A stretch of 64,000 nucleotides of DNA from positions 682,001-746,000 of the forward strand of contig NZ_JACSQO010000001.1 of the NCBI RefSeq assembly GCF_014836595.1, read 5' to 3'. Positions 1 through 8,843 of this stretch are shown here, in pieces (within the stretch, counting starts at the first letter, position 1; each line of letters begins with the position of its first letter). The translations under genes were made by a program, and so were the position numbers. The stretch is from Psychrobacillus faecigallinarum. GTDB lineage: Bacteria > Bacillota > Bacilli > Bacillales_A > Planococcaceae. The notes under the pieces were generated by a model. It did no database searches and was not told the origin of the DNA. It was given only the letters and a program-made list of their open reading frames with translations.

Positions 1-1023
1 TCCAGTAGAAGAAAAGCCCATTTTGCCAAAGATAGAATTGATTCCTAGGTTTTGCAGTAAAGTAACAACTACATCTTTAATCCACTTAGCAACTACAATA
101 CCAACAAGAACAAGCACAATTGCTACGAAAATCTTAGGTAGCATTGCTAAGATATTATTTAACATTGCAATCGCTGGTTGTGATATTCCTTGTAAATCTA
201 AAATTTCGAGTGCTGTAATTGAAACTGGAATTATAATCAGTACGAATACAATAATTCCTGCAATCTTAGAAATACTTGTACCTTCTATGAAACTAGAAAG
301 CTTTAATTTGTCTGCTAGTTTATCTGCTCCAGCAGCCTGTAGAAATTTTTCTACTAAAGTGCGAACAAGCTTAGCCACAAACCATCCAATAGCAAACACG
401 ATTGCTGCCGACACTAATTTAGGAATGAAATTAAAGAAGCTAGCAAGCATACCTTCAAAAGGTCCACTCAATCCATCAATTCCAAGTGCACTTAATACTG
501 CTGGAATGAATAAAAGGAAAATTAAATAATACGCAACATTCGCTGCAGTATCTGTCCATTTTACTTGGTCTACCTTTGAAGGATCTCCTCCAGTTTTCAT
601 AATGTATTTATTTAGGCTAAACTTATTACCAACCATTTTAATCACTTTTTTAACTAACGTAGCTAGAACCCATGCAAACAGTAAGATGAGACCTGCTTTT
701 AAAATATTTAATATAGCTTCTGTAATCCCTGAATACATAGATACAAATGGAGATACTAAGGTACCCATGTTTAGAATAGAGAAGAATAGAATAAATGCAA
801 AGATTAGAACAATAAAGAATACTACCTTGCTAAGTATTTTCTCTACTGACCACTCCCCTTTAACATTTCCAAGACGTTCATTTACTCGATATTTTCTTAA
901 AAGCTTAAACGTAGCATTTTCTAGTAGCTTGGCTACAAAAAATCCTATTAACAAGACTAATAATGCTAATAAAAACTCTGGTAAGAAATGAAGAGTGTCC
1001 CTCCAATAGAATTCATCAAACAT
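1..1023 (-). CDS. Mechanosensitive-channel family protein with conserved TM-helix repeats (5' part only)
   Basis: The reverse strand is open from an ATG at 1023 to the window edge, giving 341 residues with no stop. AGGAGG lies 7 bases before the ATG. The product is an integral membrane protein with about seven hydrophobic helices. Several end in the pattern of a glycine followed by two or three hydrophobics and Ala-Lys (IGFFVAKL, IGWFVAKL, VGIVVAKW), each preceded by a short amphipathic stretch with a proline. That is the repeated 'conserved TM helix' of small bacterial mechanosensitive-channel relatives. The C-terminus lies outside the window, so the presence of a cytoplasmic MscS beta domain cannot be judged. 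A role in osmotic pressure relief is inferred from the family. Confidence 0.82.
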   Translation of the reverse strand, partial: MFDEFYWRDTLHFLPEFLLALLVLLIGFFVAKLLENATFKLLRKYRVNERLGNVKGEWSVEKILSKVVFFIVLIFAFILFFSILNMGTLVSPFVSMYSGITEAILNILKAGLILLFAWVLATLVKKVIKMVGNKFSLNKYIMKTGGDPSKVDQVKWTDTAANVAYYLIFLLFIPAVLSALGIDGLSGPFEGMLASFFNFIPKLVSAAIVFAIGWFVAKLVRTLVEKFLQAAGADKLADKLKLSSFIEGTSISKIAGIIVFVLIIIPVSITALEILDLQGISQPAIAMLNNILAMLPKIFVAIVLVLVGIVVAKWIKDVVVTLLQNLGINSIFGKMGFSSTG

Positions 1024-1329
1024 TCTGTGTCCTCCTTTTGTTTGTTAAATGTTCACAATAACCAATTACCCTTAGCTTTATACTTCAAACTATAAATTCT
1101 CAATAATTTATTAAAAGTAAAAATACCCCACTTTATATTCAAAAATGAAAACCTATTTCCCCCCCTTTTCTTATTGCTTTATGTACAAAAACAAATCCTC
1201 TTTCTTCCTTATTCCAACTTATTTGAAGTTGTATGTCTTTGGACAGAGAAAGTTTCTTAAGACCGATTAAACACTTTTAAAATAGTTTAGACTCATCTCC
1301 ATCTTGCAATTAAAAATACTAACAAAAAA
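1024..1329. other. AT-rich intergenic stretch without a gene
   Basis: About 300 bases between the channel gene start and the terminator of the RsbR-like gene. It holds the ribosome site of the channel gene at its left end and presumably that gene's promoter. No coding frame, repeat or structured RNA stands out. Confidence 0.6.
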
Positions 1330-1348
1330 AACCGTTCCAGTAGAACGG
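1330..1348 (-). terminator. Rho-independent terminator of the rsbR-like gene
   Basis: Seven-base stem ACCGTTC/GAACGGT around a 5-base loop. Read on the minus strand it is followed by a T7 run, starting 5 bases after the stop codon of the gene ending at 1353. Confidence 0.85.
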
Positions 1349-1352
1349 TGAA

Positions 1353-2180
1353 TTAGAGTTTTACACTTTCTATCGCTTGTTTGACACTTCCAAAGGTTTG
1401 AAAAGAAGAAAAATCTATACCTGCTTTAACAATTACCATTGATAAGTTAGGACGGATTCCTGTAAACAGCACTTTGATACCAAGTAGCTGAAGCACATTG
1501 TGAATAGCAAAGATATGTTGGGCAATTTCTTCGTCAATGGTTAAAATACCTGAAAAATCAATGATTAATACATCAATATTCATGTTGGGAATAGTAGGAA
1601 GGACATAAGATAACAAATGCTGAACACGAATATAATCGATTGCTCCAACAAGCGGAAGAACTGCTACTCCACTTTGAATTGGAACGATTGGAGCACTTAA
1701 TTCATTGATTGCTTTTTGATGTTCTCTCATCATTTGGTCTTTAAATCCCTCGTAGGCATACATCTTATCTACGAGCCACACATCAATTAGATGGCTAACT
1801 TGGTTGTTAATATTCACTATGTTTTCAGCTGAAATTTTTAGCTTTAAACACACTTCATTGATATATTCCAAAAAGATAGACTTACTTTTCACGTTCGGCT
1901 TAATATAAGCAGAAAAGCTATAAAAATCTGCTATCCCTTCTTCTTTAACTTCCTTAATCCAACTAACTAATTGTTCCTCTGCAAGCGCTCTTGGTTTAGT
2001 TAAAGCATCACCAAGAATGGCAATGAGCTGTTGATTTTTATTTTTATTGATCAAATAGGGTTCAAGCTTAATATTTTTTTCTATACTATTTAATTCTGCT
2101 AATATTCGTTCTGTAAGCTCATCACCAATGGATTCTGCATTTTTTACTAAATACTCGCTTACTGTTAAAATCTCGTTCAT
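1353..2180 (-). CDS. RsbR-type stressosome co-antagonist (N-terminal sensor + STAS domain)
   Basis: 275 residues. The N-terminal half (about 1-150) is all-helical, as in the non-haem globin-like sensor of RsbR proteins. Residues 160-270 form a STAS domain beginning ELSAPIVPI and containing LPLVGAID. In B. subtilis RsbRA two threonines in the STAS domain are phosphorylated by RsbT. Here the corresponding positions read Tyr183 (GAIDY) and Ser210 (DFSGI), so the normal phosphorylation switch is altered. It lies 15 bases after ytxJ and probably shares its transcript. The usual rsbS/rsbT partners are absent, which suggests an orphan stressosome subunit, paralogous to the gene at 61469-62320. Confidence 0.85.
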   Translation of the reverse strand: MNEILTVSEYLVKNAESIGDELTERILAELNSIEKNIKLEPYLINKNKNQQLIAILGDALTKPRALAEEQLVSWIKEVKEEGIADFYSFSAYIKPNVKSKSIFLEYINEVCLKLKISAENIVNINNQVSHLIDVWLVDKMYAYEGFKDQMMREHQKAINELSAPIVPIQSGVAVLPLVGAIDYIRVQHLLSYVLPTIPNMNIDVLIIDFSGILTIDEEIAQHIFAIHNVLQLLGIKVLFTGIRPNLSMVIVKAGIDFSSFQTFGSVKQAIESVKL

Positions 2181-2195
2181 TTAAGTACACACCCT

Positions 2196-2528
2196 CTAGA
2201 AAGATTCCGTGGCGTTAGCTAGTTCCTTTTTTGTAATCTTCCAATGTGATGCCCCCCAGGAGGCCTTCCCATCTACAATCAAAAAGGACTGTGGAGACTC
2301 ATGTTTAACTCCAAGATCATGTTCTATCTCATTAGACACAGCCCTGCTTTCAATTACCTTCACTAAATATTTTTCCACTGGCGATTCAAAAGAAGTAAAC
2401 TCCGCATATGCATGAGCGCTAACCGGACAAGTAGTGCTATGTTTTAAAAGTAATAACTTATGGCTTTTTGACTGTTCCAACACATCTTTCCACTCTTCAA
2501 TATTTGTGATTTCCTTAAAATTGGACAC
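2196..2528 (-). CDS. ytxJ: Bacilliredoxin-like protein YtxJ
   Basis: 110 residues with a thioredoxin-like fold. The redox centre is a single cysteine in HSTTCPVS (about residues 30-37), the signature of the YtxJ family of bacillithiol-dependent monothiol redox proteins, which are thought to remove bacillithiol from oxidised proteins in the cytoplasm. The start is GTG at 2528, preceded by AGGAAGGTGA at suitable spacing; no ATG fits. Probably first gene of a two-gene unit with the RsbR-like protein, which would tie oxidative-stress repair to general-stress sensing (inference). Confidence 0.88.
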   Translation of the reverse strand: MSNFKEITNIEEWKDVLEQSKSHKLLLLKHSTTCPVSAHAYAEFTSFESPVEKYLVKVIESRAVSNEIEHDLGVKHESPQSFLIVDGKASWGASHWKITKKELANATESF

Positions 2529-2583
2529 TAAATCACCTTCCTTATTCCTTACTCTTACCCTCCATAAGCCACTTTAAACAATT

Positions 2584-2630
2584 ATTACAAAAGTGTTACT
2601 GGTGCCTGGCACCAGTAACACTTTTGTAAT
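2584..2630. repeat. Interspersed 47-base perfect palindrome, core GGTGCCTGGCACC (copy A)
   Basis: Two 23-base arms match perfectly around a central T at 2607. It lies between the divergent ytxJ and lipoprotein genes, so it cannot simply be a terminator here. It belongs to the eight-copy family described in the findings. Confidence 0.93.
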
Positions 2631-2788
2631 AAAAATATCCTATCAAACAAAACTCATTCTTACGCTCTTTGCTGTTAAAAAGGTACAGTATTTGTACAAA
2701 TCATCAATCCTGATTAATTATTGTTTAGGGCTCTATCAAGAAGAGAATATTAAATATATATTAAATACTTTAGAAATGAGGTTTACCA

Positions 2789-3274
2789 ATGAAAAATAGC
2801 TTAGTTTCTTCATTATTTTTGATCTCTACTTTGTTGCTCTCAGGTTGTGGGGATAGTAAAGAGGATACTCAAGCAATTCCGGAAGGCATGGCTTCAGATC
2901 CAAAACAAGATGCAACTGTTGAACAGCCAGCTAATGTGGAAGAGCAAATTAAAGATCTTCCATATAATAAATTAAAGCTAGCTATCTATACAAAAGAAAA
3001 TAAGGATGCAACTGTGCTAGCAGAGTTTGATAAAAAAGACGGTGAAACCGAGGCTATATATAGTAATGATTATGCTTCTACCGATCTTAAGGGAGACCCT
3101 GCATTTGCTCTTTTACAGCCCATTCTCATCGAGCTTCAGTTAAATCAAGAGATGAGCGAAGAGGAAGTTATTCAGCATGTGATGAATACTTTTGGAGCGG
3201 AAGATTATTCTAGCTTCGAATTGGAGATTGACTATGCGGGGGGAAAAGAAATTAAATATAATCGAACAAAATAA
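2789..3274 (+). CDS. YusW-like lipoprotein
   Basis: 161 residues. A type II signal peptide ends in the lipobox LLSGC, with Cys20 the lipidation site, so it should be anchored outside the membrane. After a charged linker, residues 60-160 match the YusW-like domain: two strands, a central EVIQHVMNTFG helix, then a strand ending in an acidic motif. GAGG 7 bases before the ATG supports the start. It is followed by a paralogue of the same architecture 245 bases downstream, with its own terminator in between, so they are independent transcripts from a duplication. Function is unknown for the family. Confidence 0.85.
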   Translation: MKNSLVSSLFLISTLLLSGCGDSKEDTQAIPEGMASDPKQDATVEQPANVEEQIKDLPYNKLKLAIYTKENKDATVLAEFDKKDGETEAIYSNDYASTDLKGDPAFALLQPILIELQLNQEMSEEEVIQHVMNTFGAEDYSSFELEIDYAGGKEIKYNRTK

Positions 3275-3281
3275 AACAAGC

Positions 3282-3322
3282 CTAGCTTGGAGAAATCTTG
3301 AATCTCCCATGCTAGTTTTTTT
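3282..3322 (+). terminator. Rho-independent terminator after the first YusW-like gene
   Basis: The stem pairs CTAGCTTGGAGA with TCTCCCATGCTAG (one bulge), followed by T7 at 3316-3322. Confidence 0.85.
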
Positions 3323-3519
3323 ACTTTAGTGACCATGTTAAAATTATCCGCATTAGCTAACTAGAACTCCATTCACTGATAGTATTTTACCGCTTCAATA
3401 GATTATGACCATAGTTTTTAAAAATAGCTTCATTAATAAATGGTAAATAATTGTTTAACCTATATTATATTTGGATATTAAAAGAATAGGCACTATAACG
3501 TCTAGGAGGGAATATTTAA

Positions 3520-3999
3520 ATGATATATAAAAAACGAACGTTAATAATGGCATCTATATTTTCCACTGCCTTGTTGTTAGGAGCTTGTGGTGATAATAAC
3601 GATGACAAAGATGAAAATGTCTTAAAATCGGACGTTGTTGAACCTAATCCAGAAGAAAAGTCAGGAGAAGCAATTTCTGAACCTGAAACGGATTATGGAT
3701 TTCAAGAATTTACATTAACCATTGATACACCTGATAACCAGAAATCTGTAATAGTCGAATATAAAGTAGATTCTTCTTCAGCAGTGTATAAAAATATGCA
3801 TACTGCTGTAAATACAGAAGGAGATGGAGCTGCAGAAACGCTAGACCCAGTCTTTAAGGAATTAAACCTGAAAAAAGACATGAACACCGAAGAAGTTGTG
3901 CAACAGGTTACAGCAGCATTCGAAGTAGATGAATATACAGCCTTTAACTTAGATGTACAATACGATGACGGTGAAACCATGAATTATACAGTTAACTAA
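3520..3999 (+). CDS. YusW-like lipoprotein, second copy
   Basis: 159 residues. The lipobox LLGAC puts the lipidated cysteine at residue 23. An acidic linker (DNNDDKDEN) precedes the YusW-like domain with conserved EEVVQQVTAAF and a C-terminal DDGE motif. AGGAGGG stands 8 bases before the ATG at 3520. It is paralogous to the protein at 2789-3274, with similar length, layout and motif order, but diverged enough that the duplication is not recent. Extracytoplasmic location follows from the lipobox; the role is unknown. Confidence 0.87.
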   Translation: MIYKKRTLIMASIFSTALLLGACGDNNDDKDENVLKSDVVEPNPEEKSGEAISEPETDYGFQEFTLTIDTPDNQKSVIVEYKVDSSSAVYKNMHTAVNTEGDGAAETLDPVFKELNLKKDMNTEEVVQQVTAAFEVDEYTAFNLDVQYDDGETMNYTVN

Positions 4000-4005
4000 A
4001 ATACA

Positions 4006-4044
4006 AAGTGCCAAGCGGACATTTTTTCCCCTTGGCGCTTTTTT
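4006..4044 (+). terminator. Rho-independent terminator of the second YusW-like gene
   Basis: Stem AAGTGCCAAG/CTTGGCGCTT with a GC-poor loop and a T run to 4044. Confidence 0.85.
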
Positions 4045-4046
4045 AT

Positions 4047-4093
4047 ATTTCAAGTATATTACAGGTGCCAAGCACCTGTAATATACTTGGCAT
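4047..4093. repeat. Interspersed palindrome, core GGTGCCAAGCACC (copy B, slightly decayed)
   Basis: Arms match at 20 of 23 positions around A4070. It sits between convergent genes, 3 bases from the end of the yuiD-like gene, so it may also serve as that gene's terminator. Confidence 0.85.
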
Positions 4094-4095
4094 GG

Positions 4096-4563
4096 TTATC
4101 GGTCTTCGAAACGGGCGCATGCAATGCCAAATACTGTGCCTAGGGCTGCTCCCGCCAACACTTCGATTGGTTGGTGACCTAGTAGCTCTTTTAGTTCTTC
4201 TTCTCTTTGAACTAATTCGAAGCTTGGAAAATTTCCAGAAAGCGCCACGACATTGTCCTCTAGGTCGTTTACTAGTTGTGCAATTTCCCCAGTGTGACGA
4301 CGAATACCTTGTGCGTCGTACATGACGATTGCACCAAAAACAACGGCTAAGGCTGTTTCTGTGTGTCGTGTTCCTTTGTTGGCTGCTACATATGATGCAA
4401 GGGCTGCAACACCTGCTGAGTGAGAGCTTGGCATTCCTCCTGTTGTAAATGCCTGCTTGATGTCCCATTCCCCTGTTATTTTTTTATGCGTGAGCACCTT
4501 TAAACCTTGAGCCAAACCTATTGCCGATAAAGCAGTAATAATGCCTCGATTCATTTTTGTCAT
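4096..4563 (-). CDS. yuiD: Divergent PAP2 family membrane protein (YuiD-like)
   Basis: 155 residues with three or four hydrophobic segments. GGMPSSHSAGV (about residues 42-52) corresponds to the PAP2 phosphatase motif. MYDAQGIRRHTGEIAQ and LGHQPIEVLAGAALG are the other signatures of the DUF212/YuiD family. A phosphatase-like activity on a lipid or isoprenoid phosphate is plausible from the motif but not established. GGAGG 8 bases upstream picks the ATG at 4563 over the internal ATG at 4554. Confidence 0.85.
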   Translation of the reverse strand: MTKMNRGIITALSAIGLAQGLKVLTHKKITGEWDIKQAFTTGGMPSSHSAGVAALASYVAANKGTRHTETALAVVFGAIVMYDAQGIRRHTGEIAQLVNDLEDNVVALSGNFPSFELVQREEELKELLGHQPIEVLAGAALGTVFGIACARFEDR

Positions 4564-4806
4564 CTATGCAACCTCCATTGAACTATGTATTTTATTGTTT
4601 TAAGAATAATTAATTATAATTATAGCCTTATTAAAGTACCCTATATACAGAAAAATAATCTTTCCAGCTATAAGAAACACGTAAATATATATAACTCTTA
4701 TACATTTAAATAGGCTAACCTCGAATATTATTTCTCCAATCACTAGCTTCTTCCTATTTATCTTCGAGTGAAAAGATATACAATTTCTGCTTTCTTATAA
4801 ATTAAA

Positions 4807-4841
4807 AAATCTCTTTAAAGCACTCGGCTCTAAAGAGATTT
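4807..4841 (-). terminator. Rho-independent terminator of the large secreted repeat protein
   Basis: Eleven-base stem AAATCTCTTTA/TAAAGAGATTT, followed on the minus strand by a T run. It begins 8 bases after the stop codon at 4849. The roughly 240 bases between it and the yuiD start hold no gene. Confidence 0.85.
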
Positions 4842-4848
4842 CCTTATA

Positions 4849-6969
4849 TTATTGTTCCTCGTCTTGTACTATATTAGATGTCTCTGGTGCTTCGAATATT
4901 ACTTGTAAGCCTACCTCTAATCGCTGTGCAGGAGTGCTGTTAGACACCTCCACTGGCAGCTGGAAGAACTGACTAGTTAAAGAAGCTGTACCAGGTTTTT
5001 TATAGTTAGTGAACTGAAATGGTCGAACATCCCAAGAAATTGCCACTGTATGCTCATCACCATCCGAATCAACAATAGTCGTTTGCTTCGGCAGTTGTGC
5101 AAGGAACTCATCGTAAGTAATGTCAGAAGGAACTGTTAAAGGCTCTAATGGATTAATAGATTGTAAAGTAACCTCTGACTTTAAAACAATCTTTACATAA
5201 GCCGTTTTATTCTTCGTAATTACCAGTGGATTGGAGTCTGCATGATAAGTTGTTTCTTTATACGCTTCTCCTAATTCAATTTTGTCTACACTCATCGTAT
5301 CTAACGTATCGAAATGAATCGTGTAAGCACCTTCTGGAATGTCCTTCATTTGATACACATGCTTCTGATTACTTGGCGTGGTGCCTACTTGATAAACTTT
5401 ATTTGTCTTTTTATTCTTCAAGCTAAAGTTGCTAATATTGGTGAAATCTATCTTATTCATAGAGGAAGTGCTATCTCTGAATAAGCTGACTTGTGTATTC
5501 CCCTTTTCAGGTTCTGCAAAAGTCACTTGAATTGTCATATCTAGACGTTGTGCTGGCGTACTATTAGATACCTCTATAGGTAAACTGAAGAATTCACTGG
5601 AAAGGGTCATAGTCCCCGGCTTTTTATAATTTTCAAATTGAAAAGGTCGTACGTCCCATTTCAATGCAACAGCATGTTCCTCGCCTGTTGAATCGACAAT
5701 TTTACCTTGTTTTGGTAAGGCTGCTTGGAACTCCTCGAAGGTAATATCATAAGGAACAGTTATGTTCTCTAATGGTTTAATATCCTGTAATGTAATCTCT
5801 GATTTTAATACAATTTTTACATAAGTCGTTTTATCCTTCGCAATTACTACGGGATTAGTATCTGGGTGGTAGACTGTTTCTTTATAGGTATCTCCAAGGT
5901 CAATGCGCTCTACAAGGAATACGTCTGGAGTATTTACCTCGATCGTATAAGAGCCCGCTGGGAGGTCCTTCATTTGAAATACATGCTTCTGATTGCTTGG
6001 AGAAGTCCCTACATTATAAACTTTGTTTGTTTCTTTATTCTTCAATGCAAAATTAGAAACAGTTGCAAAGTCAATTTTATTCATAGAAGAGGTACTATCC
6101 TTGTATAAACTTATGTGAACAAGACCTTTCTCAACCTTTACTTTAGCCTTTAGTGTAAGCTCTACGGAATGCTCAACCTTTGTGCCATCAGCTCTAGTCA
6201 ACAACATTACAACTGTGCCTGACTTCGCTTCTTCACCAATTTCCGGCTGTACAATTCGACCGTCTACAACCATACCCTCAGGTGTAGATGTTAATGCCAC
6301 TGAATAATCTTCACCAATTAAAGCTGATATTTTATCGAGCAAAATATCTCCTTCTACCAATTCTCCAATTGTGCTTGGAGTAATTTTAGCCGTCTCTGCT
6401 TCAGCAGCTTTCAAATCAGCTACTTCCTTAATTAGCTTGTCCGAGTTTGTAACTAAAGCTTTTTGATTATTAGTTAGTTTACTATATTCAGCTTGCGCTA
6501 CTGAAATCGCATTTTTATATTCTGAAGCACTTGAATCTTTTTTAATTTGATCAATTAATGCTACTACCTTTGCAGCAATTAACTTATCTTCCTTAGCCGC
6601 TTTTAACGCTATTAATGCATTTTCTGCGTCCACTAATCTAGTTATGTCTACTAGCTTTTTCTGGTTTTTGGTCAACTTCTCATACGTAGCACGGACTACT
6701 TTAATAACTTTTTCATCGCTTTCCTTCACCTTAGAAGCTGGAGGTACTACATAGAGCATTGCCATAAATAGCTTTGCTACAGTTTGATCAATTATTGAAC
6801 TTAAAAAAGGAGACTTAGAAGAAGTCTTCATCGTATTTTCTATTTGGATTTGAGCCTTTTCTACAGTATCAATTGGAGATGCATAAGCTGCACCCACAAA
6901 AGAATTAGAAAGAAGAGATATTACTAAGACAAACGCAACTACTATTTTTTTCATATGCTTCCCATTCAT
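4849..6969 (-). CDS. Secreted protein with two 208-residue Ig-like tandem repeats
   Basis: 706 residues. An N-terminal signal peptide ends about AAYA-S (residue 31). Residues 35-195 are helical with two YxxLTxNQKxLV motifs, as in many Gram-positive surface proteins. From 280 to 695 there are two long tandem repeats with a period of 208 residues (DSTSSMNKIDF recurs at 291 and 499). Each consists of a beta-rich segment followed by a bacterial Ig-like domain of the LPKQ...VxWDVRPFQ...YKKPGT type. No LPXTG, SLH or transmembrane anchor is visible, so it may be released or bind the wall through the N-terminal region. AGGGGG before ATG 6969 supports the start. Substrate or ligand unknown. Confidence 0.8.
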   Translation of the reverse strand: MNGKHMKKIVVAFVLVISLLSNSFVGAAYASPIDTVEKAQIQIENTMKTSSKSPFLSSIIDQTVAKLFMAMLYVVPPASKVKESDEKVIKVVRATYEKLTKNQKKLVDITRLVDAENALIALKAAKEDKLIAAKVVALIDQIKKDSSASEYKNAISVAQAEYSKLTNNQKALVTNSDKLIKEVADLKAAEAETAKITPSTIGELVEGDILLDKISALIGEDYSVALTSTPEGMVVDGRIVQPEIGEEAKSGTVVMLLTRADGTKVEHSVELTLKAKVKVEKGLVHISLYKDSTSSMNKIDFATVSNFALKNKETNKVYNVGTSPSNQKHVFQMKDLPAGSYTIEVNTPDVFLVERIDLGDTYKETVYHPDTNPVVIAKDKTTYVKIVLKSEITLQDIKPLENITVPYDITFEEFQAALPKQGKIVDSTGEEHAVALKWDVRPFQFENYKKPGTMTLSSEFFSLPIEVSNSTPAQRLDMTIQVTFAEPEKGNTQVSLFRDSTSSMNKIDFTNISNFSLKNKKTNKVYQVGTTPSNQKHVYQMKDIPEGAYTIHFDTLDTMSVDKIELGEAYKETTYHADSNPLVITKNKTAYVKIVLKSEVTLQSINPLEPLTVPSDITYDEFLAQLPKQTTIVDSDGDEHTVAISWDVRPFQFTNYKKPGTASLTSQFFQLPVEVSNSTPAQRLEVGLQVIFEAPETSNIVQDEEQ

Positions 6970-7326
6970 CGAATTCCCCCTATTTTGTATGAATCTTCTT
7001 TAAATATTATCAAAATTTAATATTTTCCAAAGATATACATATTATTATCAATTCTATCTATCTATACTTTTAATTTCAAGAAAATTTAGTTTATTAATAA
7101 ACAACCTATGATTCCAAAGGCATTTCTCTTTTCAAAGTAAAAAAATATAAATGTAAAAATATTACTTAAAATATTAAAATAATACAAAAATTTTAATAAA
7201 ATTAAATATTTCAGGTTATATTATTTTAATTTTATTCCATAAAAAGGGTTAAAAAGATTTTTTAAATGTCATACTACTAAGACTATTTTTTCAAGAAATA
7301 AAACAATGTTAAGGAGTTCTTCTCTT
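6970..7326. other. Very AT-rich divergent intergenic region
   Basis: About 350 bases between the divergent repeat-protein gene and the DUF5658-like gene, dominated by A/T runs. It must contain both promoters; no specific -35/-10 pair, operator or structured leader can be singled out by eye. Confidence 0.5.
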
Positions 7327-7665
7327 ATGGACATAAAAATTAAAAACGAGCCTATCGAACAAAATAGGTGGCTTTTTACAACGTTTCTTCTTTTAGTATT
7401 AGCTATTTGCGATAGCTTAATCACCCATTTCGGTTTAAGTAACAGCTATATAGAAGAATCCAATCCACTTATGCGCTATGTATATGAAAACAGTGTATTT
7501 ATATTCTTCTCGATTAAAATCGTTTTGCCGCTTCTGTTTATGTATATTATGACAAAATTAAAGCCTAAAGCTTATTTGCAGCTCCTTATAGCGGGTGCCC
7601 TATTCCTTTATGCATTTGTACTGTTCAAACATATATTTTGGTTATATATGTTGTTTATTGCATAA
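7327..7665 (+). CDS. Small four-helix membrane protein (DUF5658-like)
   Basis: 112 residues with about four transmembrane helices. The pattern ICDSLITHFGL, then EESNPLMRYVYE between the first two helices, resembles the DUF5658 family (an aspartate and threonine in helix 1 and an E-x-NP motif in the first loop). The start at 7327 is preferred because AAGGAG lies 10 bases upstream; an in-frame ATG at 7306 has no ribosome site and precedes the AAGGAG. Function unknown. Confidence 0.75.
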   Translation: MDIKIKNEPIEQNRWLFTTFLLLVLAICDSLITHFGLSNSYIEESNPLMRYVYENSVFIFFSIKIVLPLLFMYIMTKLKPKAYLQLLIAGALFLYAFVLFKHIFWLYMLFIA

Positions 7666-7686
7666 GTAAAATTTGCATGGCGAAAA

Positions 7687-7716
7687 AAATCCAGCAACTA
7701 TTTAGCCGCTGGATTT
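7687..7716 (-). terminator. Terminator overlapping the end of the LytH-like gene
   Basis: Nine-base stem AAATCCAGC/GCTGGATTT. The upstream arm is formed by the last codons of the gene and the stop codon (7698-7700) lies in the loop; on the minus strand a T7 run follows. Confidence 0.8.
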
Positions 7717-8708
7717 AACTTATATCGGATTTTTTCTTCACGTTCCCATTTTTGCAGTAAAGGAAACGGATCGTAGGCCCATTCTGTACGTCCATTGTAT
7801 TTGTACATTCCATAATGTAAATGTGGTGCAAACTTACCAGATGTACCTTTCTTGCCGTAGCCAGAACTTCCTACATAGCCGACCACTGTGCCTGGCTCTA
7901 CAATGCTTCCTTCCTCTATTCCTTTAGCGTAGCCTGAAAGATGGGCATAATAATGATACGTATTATTAACATCTCTAATCCCTACCCGCCAGCCGCCATA
8001 GTCATTCCACCCTTTAGTTTCCACTATCCCGTGCGTTGCTGATTTTACTGGAACTCCGCTATAGGCAAAAAGGTCTGTTCCCTCATGCATACGTCTACCG
8101 CCCCATCCCCGTCTGTCTCCCCACGTACTGCGGTAGCTGTAGTCATGCCGAATAGATAGTACAAAGGCTCGTTTATCTAAATTTAGCACTTCATATGTCT
8201 TATAAATTTTAGCATTCGTCATGATTTGTTTGACCGTTATTTCTTTGTCGTAGTATTCCCTTAAAGCCCTTTGGAAATCCTTTTCAGAATGCACTCTTGG
8301 ACTTAAATACTGGACAAGCGTAAACATGACGTCCTCATCATTTTGACGATCAGCGAATCCGTCATTATTACCATCTCGACCTTGTCCATCAAAAAATGAA
8401 ATAGTGGTTAAATTAGTATCATCCCCTAGCGGATTCAGTGGTCCCACCCAAAAGTCATCTGTAAACTGAATAGCTACAACTCCATCACGCTCTGGTAAAT
8501 CTTTTCTAACCTCTTGAATATTTCTTTCGTATTGGTCCACTGCCGCCAAGTAATACCAAGGTAATGTATCTGTAGAATACCTTATATAATAATCCATCCG
8601 CTTGTCTAAAATTTGCTCGCGCGTGAGTTCCTCGGCTGCCGAAACCTCGGAGGTAAAGAACAGAAATAGGAAGCCGATGGATAAAGATTTTACAAGTAAG
8701 CGCATCAA
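7698..8708 (-). CDS. lytH: M23 family endopeptidase, LytH-like (L-Ala-D-Glu peptidase)
   Basis: 336 residues. A signal peptide (cleavage about residue 25, after VSAA) predicts secretion. The C-terminal LytM/M23 domain has zinc ligands in MHEGTD, then HYYAHL, and PHLHYG near residue 300. The N-terminal region with LPWYYLAAVDQYERNI and a calcium-like DGNNDGFAD loop matches what I recall of B. subtilis LytH (YunA), which trims cortex stem peptides to L-alanine during sporulation. The first codon is uncertain: TTG at 8708 is 9 bases from AAGGAGG, ATG at 8705 is 12 bases away. Downstream of several peptide-processing genes on the same strand but with its own terminator. Confidence 0.8.
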   Translation of the reverse strand: MMRLLVKSLSIGFLFLFFTSEVSAAEELTREQILDKRMDYYIRYSTDTLPWYYLAAVDQYERNIQEVRKDLPERDGVVAIQFTDDFWVGPLNPLGDDTNLTTISFFDGQGRDGNNDGFADRQNDEDVMFTLVQYLSPRVHSEKDFQRALREYYDKEITVKQIMTNAKIYKTYEVLNLDKRAFVLSIRHDYSYRSTWGDRRGWGGRRMHEGTDLFAYSGVPVKSATHGIVETKGWNDYGGWRVGIRDVNNTYHYYAHLSGYAKGIEEGSIVEPGTVVGYVGSSGYGKKGTSGKFAPHLHYGMYKYNGRTEWAYDPFPLLQKWEREEKIRYKLNPAAK

Positions 8709-8811
8709 ATCAAAATACCTCCTTTTTTATTCTTTCAGTAGTTTCCCCAAACAAACTAATTTCATGAATCAAAAATGGAAACATATTTAATGGTCTTTTG
8801 AACAAAATAAA

Positions 8812-8839
8812 AACGACTGTCCAATGTAAGACAGTCGTT
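8812..8839 (-). terminator. Rho-independent terminator of the C26 peptidase gene
   Basis: Ten-base perfect stem AACGACTGTC/GACAGTCGTT with T5 on the minus strand, 5 bases after the stop codon. Confidence 0.9.
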
Positions 8840-8843
8840 AAAG

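Noticed and set aside
23..991. Two plus-strand open frames at the left edge (168 and 129 codons)
   Set aside because: They are antisense shadows of the channel gene on the minus strand, which has the ribosome site, family motifs and an unbroken frame to the window edge.
2584..2630. Palindrome family as ordinary terminators
   Set aside because: Copies also lie in divergent promoter regions and after genes that already have a terminator, and T runs are generally missing; a terminator role can only be secondary.
2593..2799. 68-codon plus-strand frame overlapping palindrome A
   Set aside because: Starts inside the palindrome, no ribosome site, no family pattern, runs into the start of the lipoprotein gene.
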